From an uncultured Bacteroidales bacterium (lineage in GTDB: Bacteria > Bacteroidota > Bacteroidia > Bacteroidales > Paludibacteraceae): a DNA stretch of 22,778 nt. Under the pieces are notes generated by a model. It was not told where the DNA came from, did not search any database, and saw only the letters and a program-made list of their open reading frames with translations. Where the stretch lies: positions 1-22,778 of the forward strand of contig CAIYTJ010000660.1 of assembly GCA_903929065.1 (NCBI GenBank), in the 5' to 3' direction. The translations under genes and the position numbers were made by a program. Below, in pieces: positions 8,139-14,846 of this stretch. The first letter of the stretch is position 1. Every line of letters begins with the position of its first letter.

Positions 8139-9761
8139 ATGATTGATAATAAATCTGATGCAATAGTTGTAGGCGGTGGCATTGCCGGTTTGACGGCTGC
8201 CGCTTATATTGCAAAAGCCGGAAAAAAAGTGATTTTGTTTGAGCGACAACACAAAGTTGGAGGATTAGTGCAAACGTTCGACCGGGATGGAATTTACTTT
8301 GATGGCGGATTGCGCTCCATCGAAAATTCGGGCATCGTTTTCCCCATGCTTAAACAGCTTGGTATTGACATTGAATTTACCAAAAGCAATATTTCCATTG
8401 GCATTGAAGATAGCGTTTTAAAGCTTAAAGGAAAGGAAAGTGTGGACGAATATGAAGACTTTCTGATTGAACAATATCCTGAAAATCAAAAAGATATTAC
8501 ATCCATTATCGGTGAAATTAAGAAAATAATGGGTTATATGGATATCCTTTATGGCATTGATAATCCGGCGTTTCTGAACATGAACTAAGACCGCGTATTC
8601 CTGATGAAAACCATTTTGCCGTGGATGTTTAAGTTCATTTTTACCCTGCGGAAAATCAAAAAGATTCAGGAACCGGTGGAAGATTATCTGAAAAAATTCA
8701 CCTCAAACCAATCGCTAATTGATATTATCGCTCAGCATTTCTTTCAAAAAACGCCCGCTTCGTTTGCGCTCAGTTATTTCAGTTTGTACCTGGACTATCA
8801 TTATCCGAAAGGTGGAACAGCCTCGCTCATAAAAAAATTAGAAGACTATATTCTTGAAAATGGCGGAATTATCAAAACCGGTGTGACCATTCAAAGTCTG
8901 CAACCTGAAGAAAAATACGTTTTAGACACGGAAGGAAATCGTTTTGACTATTCAAATTTGGTTTGGGCCGGCGATTTGAAACAAATGTATAATATTATTC
9001 CGGTTGAAAAACTGATTGACAAGAAGTTAGTCGCTAAAATAACCGAAAAAAGGACATTACTGAAAGAGTTAAATGCCGGCGATTCGGTATTTACCGTGTA
9101 TTTGTCGGTAAATGAAAACAAGGAATATTTTGAGAAAATCTGCACCGGACATTTCTTTTATACGCCCGACAAACGCGGTTTAAACGCGGTGGATAAAACA
9201 AACCTGGAACTGTTTATGAAAGCGGAAATGACTGAAAAAGAGAATGTTGAATTAAAAAATAAATTGAAGCAATACCTCGAAGACTATTTCCGGTTGAACA
9301 CGTTTGAAATTGCCATTCCTGCTTTGCGCGATGCAGATTTGGCGCCCGAAGGAAAAGTGGGTTTGGTAGTCAGTTTGCTGTACGATTACCGGTTAGCCAA
9401 AAAGATTGACGATTTTGGCTGGACGCCGGAAATAAAGCAACTTCTGGAACAAATTTCCATTCAAATTCTCGACGAAAGCATTTTTCCAAACCTGAAAAAT
9501 AAGGTTTTCGGATGTTTTTCGTCATCGCCACTGACTATCGAAAAAATGACAGGAAATACCGAAGGCGGCATCACCGGATGGGCTTTTACTAATCCGGTAA
9601 TGCCGGCTGTAAGCAGTATGCTGGGAATTGCCAAATCGGTCGAAACACCATTGCCATCCATTTTTCAGGCCGGACAGTGGACATACAGTCCTGCAGGATT
9701 ACCCATTTCTATTCTCACCGGAAAATTAGCTTCGGATAATGTGTTGAAAATGAAAAGATAA
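8139..9761 (+). pseudogene. FAD-dependent phytoene-desaturase/retinol-saturase-like oxidoreductase, interrupted by an in-frame TAA
   Basis: The reading frame encodes a full-size (about 540 codons) CrtI/RetSat-type flavoprotein. The N-terminal FAD-binding motif is VVGGGIAGL (11-18) with the acidic E35 at the end of strand 2. The C-terminal FAD segment (about 479-525) contains GWAFTNPVMPAV and QAGQWTYSPAGLP, where such enzymes close the FAD site. At codon 150 (8586-8588) a TAA interrupts the frame. The frame is identical on both sides, with no other lesion. An ATG at 8604 could restart translation but would lack the FAD-binding N-terminus. This may be a recent nonsense mutation, an assembly error or, less likely, readthrough. 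Related enzymes (de)saturate polyenes such as carotenoids or retinol. The ATG at 8139 is preferred over a TTG two codons upstream. It is the last gene of the operon. Confidence 0.82.
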
Positions 9762-9762
9762 A

Positions 9763-10173
9763 CTAAAAATTCAGGTAGGTAATTTTGCAGTTTAATTTCG
9801 TGTTTTCCTTCACTTCAAACAACCATTTTTCAAATTTAGGCGGTCCAAATTTCGCATCCACATTATTAGAATAACCAAAACCTTCTTTGGGAATAAAAAG
9901 CATTTTAGTATCGAGTTTTCTGTTTTTATTCTCGTCGTGAATGTAATTGAAAGCATATTTTCCGGGTTTCAGATTATCAAATACCACGACACATTTTTTA
10001 TCAATAATTACTTCATTTCCAACCTTTAAGCTTTTATGATGCTGGTCAAAAAGTTCGTAAAGAATATCGCCGGTATTGTTTCGCAAACCGGTAATTTCTA
10101 CGGATAATGAATATTGAGCGAAAGTGCTGAGAGGAAGGAGAATTAATAGAAAAAGAAAATTAAATTTTCTCAT
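9763..10173 (-). CDS. DUF2141 family secreted protein
   Basis: 136 aa with a signal peptide (hydrophobic about 4-19, cleavage probably after STFA). The mature part holds the DUF2141 hallmarks: LKPGKYAFNYIHDENKNRKLD, IPKEGFGYSNN and FGPPKFEKWLFEV (patterns read G-Y-A...HDxNxNxxLD...PxEGxGxSN...GPP.F). The family is widespread in Bacteroidota and Proteobacteria, predicted periplasmic or outer-membrane beta-sandwich; no activity is established. It is the last gene of a three-gene minus operon. Its stop lies 1 nt from the stop of the convergent FAD oxidoreductase, so no dedicated terminator fits between them and transcripts may overlap. Confidence 0.85.
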   Translation of the reverse strand: MRKFNFLFLLILLPLSTFAQYSLSVEITGLRNNTGDILYELFDQHHKSLKVGNEVIIDKKCVVVFDNLKPGKYAFNYIHDENKNRKLDTKMLFIPKEGFGYSNNVDAKFGPPKFEKWLFEVKENTKLNCKITYLNF

Positions 10174-10187
10174 AATTGTATTTTACT

Positions 10188-10631
10188 TTATCTTATTTGC
10201 TTTTCGATAGTAAATTCACCAATTAAATGCTCACCGGTTGTATTATCCTTATAATAAATTTTATAATTCCCTTCTTTCAAATTTCCTAATCCAACAGCTT
10301 TACTTTTTGAACTTAAATTGTCTGAAAGAGGTATTCCTGTAATTACTGTTAGATAAATTTTATTTTCTATTATTTTTACTTCTGTTTTTAAACAAAATAT
10401 TGCTGAATTTGGTCCTTTTGGTCTTACTGTTATTGAATCCCAACCGGAAACATTGCAAATTACAGGTAAATAATATCCATCTTGTGTGTCAATTGGTTTT
10501 TCTGTTTTTATACCACCTACACTTTGAATAAAATTCCAATCTGCTGATTTTCTGGTCAATGAATTAAATACTAACAATCCAATCAATGCCAACGAAACTA
10601 CAATAATTGCAGAAATAATTAATTTTTTCAT
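10188..10631 (-). CDS. Hypothetical membrane-anchored or secreted protein (147 aa)
   Basis: It begins with a strong hydrophobic helix (about residues 4-22, preceded by KK), either a signal peptide or an N-terminal anchor, then a polar, beta-rich domain. The C-terminus, GNLKEGNYKIYYKDN plus EFTIEKQ, resembles an Ig-like or Cna-B-like strand pair with a typical L..G.Y motif. I recognise no family. The frame is open to 10664, but the ATG at 10631 is chosen: it starts MKKLIIS, a regular signal sequence, and sits 5 nt after the upstream gene's stop (10637-10639). The longer form would overlap that gene by 28 nt and bury the signal. It is followed 14 nt later by the DUF2141 gene, so the three encode co-expressed envelope proteins. 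Confidence 0.7.
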   Translation of the reverse strand: MKKLIISAIIVVSLALIGLLVFNSLTRKSADWNFIQSVGGIKTEKPIDTQDGYYLPVICNVSGWDSITVRPKGPNSAIFCLKTEVKIIENKIYLTVITGIPLSDNLSSKSKAVGLGNLKEGNYKIYYKDNTTGEHLIGEFTIEKQIR

Positions 10632-10636
10632 ATGAT

Positions 10637-11329
10637 TTATTTTAAAATTTTTAAAAACACCCAATCCTGATTATACGTTGCATACTGGTTTGAAAACGAT
10701 TCACCGTCGCATTGCACGGGATTAGCGTCACGCGCTTCTTTTGAAATAATAATATCGGATCGTGAACTGATTCCCCTGTTTTGATAACCCGCAAAAAGGG
10801 AATCTGTCATTACATCAAAATAAGAAATGAGTTTATACCCTTTTGTTGTATTGACTTCCACAGCGATATCATTCCCATTGGTGGTTCCTAAAATTTCTCC
10901 GGCAGCAACATTCTTTCCATTAACCACGTCATTTGTTTTGTTTACATGAAAAATTTTGAACACAAAAGCCGGATATTGATCGGAACTTATCCAAATCTGA
11001 GAACCGCCATTTCCACCTGATTCATTATCAATTTTGGTAATTTTACCGGTAACTGGTGAAAATACAGATGAAATATAATTCGTTGTGGGTGCCATAGTAC
11101 TGTCCATACTAAAGTAATGTTTCATACTTCGGCACGATTCAAAACTATCGGAATAATCATGCCCTGTACCGGAACGGAATTTGGAAATCCTTTTAATCTT
11201 TGCAAGTTCTATAAAATCAGTCTTTACAAATTTAGGAATACCTTCGACATCGATATTATACGTGGCACAGGATGGAAAAAGAATAGCAGTAAAAAGCACA
11301 AAAAGAAATACAAAATTATTTGTTTTCAT
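10637..11329 (-). CDS. Lipoprotein with degenerate M23/LytM-like domain
   Basis: 230 aa. The N-terminus is hydrophobic and ends in FPSC, so Cys21 is a plausible lipidation site. The segment SGTGHDYSDSFESC recalls the HxxxD zinc motif of M23 endopeptidases. VFSPVTGKITKID, VNGKNVAAGEILGT and the following strands look like the M23 beta-sheet with its swinging glycine turns. The position of the second metal motif (HxH in active enzymes) reads DIAVEV, with no histidine, and only FHVN keeps one. It is therefore probably a non-catalytic LytM-like protein that binds or regulates cell-wall partners; this is inference from pattern, not alignment. It is first in a minus operon with two small envelope proteins. 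Confidence 0.68.
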   Translation of the reverse strand: MKTNNFVFLFVLFTAILFPSCATYNIDVEGIPKFVKTDFIELAKIKRISKFRSGTGHDYSDSFESCRSMKHYFSMDSTMAPTTNYISSVFSPVTGKITKIDNESGGNGGSQIWISSDQYPAFVFKIFHVNKTNDVVNGKNVAAGEILGTTNGNDIAVEVNTTKGYKLISYFDVMTDSLFAGYQNRGISSRSDIIISKEARDANPVQCDGESFSNQYATYNQDWVFLKILK

Positions 11330-11401
11330 ACAAAATCCCTTTCTTTATTGAGTATATAAAGTTTATCAGAACTAACTTTTTCAAACAAAAAAATATGATT
11401 G

Positions 11402-11430
11402 CAAATATAATAAAAAAAATGTATTTCAAT
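11402..11430 (-). promoter_or_regulatory. Promoter for the 11329-9763 operon
   Basis: Minus-strand TATATTTG (complement of 11402-11409) fits TAnnTTTG, and ATTG (complement of 11427-11430) lies 17 nt upstream, slightly close. A transcript would start near 11395. It lies just downstream of nadA, so readthrough from nadA is also possible, since I see no clear terminator there. Confidence 0.42.
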
Positions 11431-11450
11431 TAAAATCAGGAGATAACATA

Positions 11451-12380
11451 TTAGGACATTTCCAGCATTCTCAAAATCGGTTTCACGGCTTTTGCACGTA
11501 TTTCTTCATCAATTAAAATTTCGGGAGTTTCATTCAGTAAGCAATTATAAAGCTTTTCCAGGGTATTCAGTCGCATAAAATTGCATTCGTTGCAGGCACA
11601 GGTGCTGTCGTTAGGCGGTACGGGAATAAATTCTTTATCAGGATTTTGCTTTTGCATTTCGTGTAAAATTCCCGATTCGGTGGCAACAAGAAATGACTTT
11701 TTATCCGAACTGGTTGCAAAATTCAGCAAGGCTTGTGTGCTTCCAATAAAATCGGCCATCAGCAATACAGTTTTTTTACATTCCGGATGAGCTAAAATCA
11801 ATGAATCAGGATGTTCGGCTTTCAGTTTCACCAATTTTTCGACCGAGAATTGTTCGTGTACGTGGCATGCTCCGTCCCATAATAACATGGAGCGACCGGT
11901 CACGCTGTTGATATAATTTCCGAGATTCCTATCCGGACCGAAAATTAATTTTGCATCTTGCGGAAACATTCCGACAATTTTCTTTGCATTGGTGGAAGTA
12001 ACCACCACGTCGGTGAGCGCTTTCACGGCCGCTGTGGTATTCACGTAAGAAATTACAGTATGATCGGGGTGAGCCTTGGTAAATGCCTCAAATTCGTCCG
12101 CAGGGCAGCTGTCAGCCAACGAGCAGCCGGCATTCATGTCGGGAACAAGGACTTTTTTGGTGGGTGAAAGAATTTTGGCGGTTTCGCCCATGAAATGAAC
12201 GCCGCAGAGCACAATGATGTCGGCATCGGTTTGGGCGGCTTTTTGTGCCAGTGCCAGACTATCGCCAACCACATCGGCAATATCCTGAATGTCGCCCATC
12301 TGGTAGTAGTGCGCCATAATCACGGCATTCTTTTCTTTTTTCAGTCGGTTGATTTCCGATATCAATTGATTTTTGTACAT
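11451..12380 (-). CDS. nadA: Quinolinate synthase NadA
   Basis: It condenses iminoaspartate with dihydroxyacetone phosphate to quinolinate, the second step of de novo NAD synthesis, in the cytoplasm with a 4Fe-4S cluster. Family motifs are AHYYQ (23-27), GDSLALA, CGVHFMGETAKIL, VPDMNAGCSLADSCP with C86, GACHVHEQF, LAHPECKK and the CACNECNFM cluster. The conserved cluster cysteines lie in the GCS, GACHVHE and CACNEC motifs. At 309 aa it has normal length. The frame remains open 15 codons further (to 12425), but that extension is low-complexity, runs through a direct repeat and a possible -7 box, and the family start is normally just before AHYYQ. The ATG at 12380 is therefore chosen. nadB and nadC are not in this window. 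Confidence 0.95.
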   Translation of the reverse strand: MYKNQLISEINRLKKEKNAVIMAHYYQMGDIQDIADVVGDSLALAQKAAQTDADIIVLCGVHFMGETAKILSPTKKVLVPDMNAGCSLADSCPADEFEAFTKAHPDHTVISYVNTTAAVKALTDVVVTSTNAKKIVGMFPQDAKLIFGPDRNLGNYINSVTGRSMLLWDGACHVHEQFSVEKLVKLKAEHPDSLILAHPECKKTVLLMADFIGSTQALLNFATSSDKKSFLVATESGILHEMQKQNPDKEFIPVPPNDSTCACNECNFMRLNTLEKLYNCLLNETPEILIDEEIRAKAVKPILRMLEMS

Positions 12381-12410
12381 TTTCTGATTTGAAATTTGAT
12401 TGTTGCCAAT

Positions 12411-12456
12411 TTTTTCAAACAACAATAATAATATTCTTTTTTATTTTTCAAACAAC
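12411..12456. repeat. 13-nt direct repeat upstream of nadA
   Basis: TTTTTCAAACAAC occurs at 12411-12423 and again at 12444-12456, a spacing of 33 nt (about three helical turns). On the minus strand it reads GTTGTTTGAAAAA. A 12-of-13 match lies at 11377-11389, downstream of nadA. It overlaps the putative nadA promoter, so it may be an operator for a transcriptional regulator; AT-rich chance similarity is the alternative. Confidence 0.45.
12420..12452 (-). promoter_or_regulatory. Possible nadA promoter
   Basis: Minus-strand TTTG (complement of 12449-12452), 21 nt, then TATTGTTG (complement of 12420-12427), one base off TAnnTTTG. It would give a leader of about 35 nt to the ATG at 12380. The two boxes fall inside the two copies of the direct repeat. 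Confidence 0.35.
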
Positions 12457-12470
12457 TTTATGAAGATAAT

Positions 12471-12806
12471 AATAGGGTGTTGATAAGGTTGATAAAAATA
12501 TTGCAAAAAGCTTGTATGTTCCGTTATTAAAAATCCGCTTCTACCTATGAACAATCAGGAAGGTATTATTCCTTTCAGCATAAGAAAAATACGAACTTTA
12601 TCAACACCTTGTTAGTAACTGCAAAGTTAGAAACTTTTTAGTAACCTGCCTGCTGATAACTGCACAAAACCGGTTAAAAAATAACTCTAAAAAAGGTGCT
12701 AACTAATTTGGTGGTACTAAAACAATCCATAAAGGAATCAGTTTTTGAATCCTGCAAGTAAAATTTCAATATTTTTTTCAGTGTTTTTTCAACAGTTATC
12801 AACAGG
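12471..12806. other. TTATCAACA-rich intergenic region: candidate replication origin or DnaA-binding region
   Basis: The only long gene-free stretch in the window (12381-12897, 517 nt), AT-rich. TTATCAACA, one base away from the classical DnaA box TTATCCACA, occurs exactly at 12598-12606 and 12796-12804 on the plus strand and at 12478-12486 on the minus strand. Near matches (one mismatch to TTATCAACA) lie at 12488-12496 (minus), 12651-12659 (minus) and 12849-12857 (plus, inside a terminator loop). A further exact copy is at 18698-18706, upstream of rpmH. There is no coding potential here: a minus-strand frame of 83 codons at 12674-12925 runs through the terminator and has no recognisable motif. 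An origin is possible but unproven; a regulatory site for DnaA or another protein is an alternative. Confidence 0.4.
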
Positions 12807-12831
12807 TTTTCAGGCAGCGGCAAACAGCAAG

Positions 12832-12874
12832 AAAAAACCGCAATGGATTTATTAACATAATATCTATTGCGGTT
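12832..12874 (-). terminator. Intrinsic terminator of the 14720-12898 operon
   Basis: AACCGCAATGGAT (12836-12848) pairs with ATCTATTGCGGTT (12862-12874): 13 bp including one G-T pair. The inner TTAT/ATAA pairing leaves a small loop with one bulged T. On the minus strand the stem is followed by six T residues (A-run at 12832-12837). It lies 24 nt past the stop of the extended SDR gene. Confidence 0.85.
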
Positions 12875-12897
12875 CTTATATTTGTAAACTGAATCGA

Positions 12898-13878
12898 TCA
12901 AAAATACCCGTTTTCCTTGTACCAATCATACGCATCATCAATTGATTTTGTAGTAGGAGTAATTTGATAATCAAGTTCTTTGATGGCTTTGGAGCTGTCG
13001 TACCATGCATTTATCGACATGTAGCGTGCATTTCCGGGGTCCATTTCGGGAGCTTTTCCTGAAAAGTTGGATAAAAACTGCATTACAAAACCATAAACCA
13101 CAAATAAACTTCTGTTTAAAATGAAATCAGGTGCTTTTTTATTAAACTTGGCAGCAATTAAATCAAACAATTGTTTGTATTTTATATTTTCACCGGCACA
13201 AATATAACCTTCGCCAGGAATACCTTTTTTTGCAGCTGAAATATGAGCTTTTGCCACATCGGTTACGTGGCAAAAACTGGCACCCCCTGCGGGACAACCC
13301 GGAACTTTGCCATCGCGGAGTTCGAAAAACAAACGACCGTATTGCAGCGTAAAGTCAAAAGGACCAATCATACTTCCGGGATAAACCACCACCACTTCGA
13401 GACCTTTTTTATTATATTCTATCACTCGTTTTTCGCCTTCGAGCTTGGTATCAGAATAGTTGTAGCCGAAATTTCCAAAGTTATAATCAGTCCATTTTTC
13501 AGAGGCAATTCCCGATGGATTCCAGCCGAAAATATCCACCGTGCTGGTGTGAATCAGGCGTTTAACGCCATTTTTCAAACAAGCTTCGGCTACCATCGAA
13601 GGAACTTCCACATTGACAATCCGCTGTTTTTCAAAATTCTTTTTCCAGAACGAAGTATCACCTGCCACGTGAAAAACATAATCGCAAGCTGCACAAGCTG
13701 CATCCAAATCGGTTTGATTTGTAATATCTCCGGTAATTATTTCAATAGCCAAAGAGCTTATATATTTTGTGTTCGAGTTTTGCCGAACAATAACTTTAAC
13801 TTCCCAACCGGCTTTAACCAGTTCGTGAACCAGATTTGTTCCTAAAAATCCACTGGCGCCGGTAACTAAACATTTCAT
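12898..13878 (-). CDS. NAD-dependent epimerase/dehydratase family protein (extended SDR)
   Basis: 326 aa. The extended-SDR nucleotide motif TGASGFLG (6-13), a strand-4 motif near VFHVAGD, and the catalytic YSDTK (Y141, K145) are present, with TSTVDIFG holding the serine. The sequence resembles dihydroflavonol-4-reductase-like and steroid-dehydrogenase-like extended SDRs (GPFDFT, FCHVTDVAKAHISAA and YICAGENIKYKQLFDLI segments) that act on sterol, carotenoid or sugar-nucleotide-like ketones and alcohols. The substrate is unknown. It lies 20 nt after a classical SDR in the same operon and ends just before a strong terminator. It is similar in plan to the divergent extended SDR at 14847, which suggests paralogy. 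Confidence 0.85.
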   Translation of the reverse strand: MKCLVTGASGFLGTNLVHELVKAGWEVKVIVRQNSNTKYISSLAIEIITGDITNQTDLDAACAACDYVFHVAGDTSFWKKNFEKQRIVNVEVPSMVAEACLKNGVKRLIHTSTVDIFGWNPSGIASEKWTDYNFGNFGYNYSDTKLEGEKRVIEYNKKGLEVVVVYPGSMIGPFDFTLQYGRLFFELRDGKVPGCPAGGASFCHVTDVAKAHISAAKKGIPGEGYICAGENIKYKQLFDLIAAKFNKKAPDFILNRSLFVVYGFVMQFLSNFSGKAPEMDPGNARYMSINAWYDSSKAIKELDYQITPTTKSIDDAYDWYKENGYF

Positions 13879-13898
13879 GTGTTAAATTTTTAGGTGAA

Positions 13899-14720
13899 TC
13901 AACCGTAAATCAATCCCACAACCCACAACCTCAGGGCTGCTGGCAATCGGTTGAAAAGAAAACAAATCAGTTTATAATCGATGCCCGGAACTACCGAAAC
14001 TTTCATTTTTTTGCTCATAACCTGACTTACCATTTTTTTAGCAACAGAATTTGCATCAACGCCATTTTGCTCGTCTTTTTCCATTTTACCAACTGACTTT
14101 TTCATCTTGGCAGAATAAGCTGAATCTGCTGATTGCGAAGCGATTGTATATTTTCGGGCAGCGGTAAATTCTGTTTTTGTATCACCGGGCAGAATAGAAC
14201 AACATTGAATGCCAAATGGTTTGAGCTCCAGTGCCAATGCCTGCATGAAAACCAGTAAAGCCGATTTTCCGGCCGAGTAAAATGCCTGAAACGGAATTGG
14301 AACTATAGCTGCTACCGAAGAAGTTGCAATTATTTTTCCATAACCTTGCTGGCGAAATACCGGTATGCAAGCCTGTATAATTCTAACTGCACCAAAAAAA
14401 TTGGTTTCCAACTGGTATTTCACTTCATCGGCTGATGTGTCTTCAACCGAACCGGCAATTCCGTTTCCGGCATTGCTGATTAGTGCATCAAGCCGGTTGT
14501 TTTCTTTTAAAATCTGATCAAGAACCGCAGTGATTTGTGAGTCAATGTTCACATCCATTTTGACGTGAATAATTTCTCCATCACCGTTTTGAGCTTTTTG
14601 ATTTACACCTCCACGACGTGAAGCAGCATACACTTTTACGCCTTTGTTCATTAGTTGAGTGGCTGCAGCCAGACCAATTCCGGCACTTGCTCCTGTAATT
14701 AAGACTACTTTTGTTTCCAT
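13899..14720 (-). CDS. Short-chain dehydrogenase/reductase (classical)
   Basis: 273 aa with TGASAGIG (9-16), the NAGNG motif at N83, S135 in TSSVAA, and YSAGK (Y148, K152). All catalytic residues are present, so it should be an active NAD(P)-dependent oxidoreductase. The hydrophobic C-terminus (about 250-272, FNRLPAALRLWVVGLIYG) is unusual for a soluble SDR and may give a membrane-associated tail, as in hydroxysteroid-like or ketoreductase SDRs. It is the first gene of a two-gene operon with the extended SDR and is transcribed divergently from another extended SDR 126 nt away. The substrate is unknown. Confidence 0.88.
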   Translation of the reverse strand: METKVVLITGASAGIGLAAATQLMNKGVKVYAASRRGGVNQKAQNGDGEIIHVKMDVNIDSQITAVLDQILKENNRLDALISNAGNGIAGSVEDTSADEVKYQLETNFFGAVRIIQACIPVFRQQGYGKIIATSSVAAIVPIPFQAFYSAGKSALLVFMQALALELKPFGIQCCSILPGDTKTEFTAARKYTIASQSADSAYSAKMKKSVGKMEKDEQNGVDANSVAKKMVSQVMSKKMKVSVVPGIDYKLICFLFNRLPAALRLWVVGLIYG

Positions 14721-14749
14721 TGTTTTTCAATAATGAATTATTATGACTG

Positions 14750-14757
14750 CAAATATA
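14750..14757 (-). promoter_or_regulatory. -7 element for the two-SDR operon
   Basis: Minus-strand TATATTTG matches TAnnTTTG. No TTTG lies at the right distance upstream, so the -33 box is not supported. The leader would be about 25 nt. Confidence 0.42.
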
Positions 14758-14812
14758 AGATTATTAAATAGATTCTTATTTACAACTTGAAGGATTTTGT
14801 ATAAAGATTTCT

Positions 14813-14820
14813 TACTTTTG
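14813..14820 (+). promoter_or_regulatory. -7 element for the operon starting at 14847
   Basis: TACTTTTG matches TAnnTTTG. The nearest TTTG (14796-14799) is 13 nt away, too close. It is divergent from the -7 box at 14750-14757; the two operons share about 55 nt between them and could share a regulator. Confidence 0.42.
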
Positions 14821-14846
14821 TAGGTGATATTATTAAACATTGTGAA

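Noticed and set aside
8604..9761. Downstream half of the oxidoreductase as a separate gene with its own start
   Set aside because: It shares its frame with the upstream half and lacks the FAD-binding motif that its C-terminal half needs, so an interrupted single gene is the simpler reading.
12849..12857. TTATTAACA as a DnaA-type box
   Set aside because: It lies in the loop side of the terminator hairpin and differs by one base from TTATCAACA and two from the classical box, so it is not counted as a site.
12674..12925. 83-codon minus-strand frame in the intergenic region
   Set aside because: It runs through the terminator hairpin at 12836-12874 and overlaps the end of the SDR gene. The product is rich in low-complexity stretches with no signal or motif, so it is treated as noncoding.
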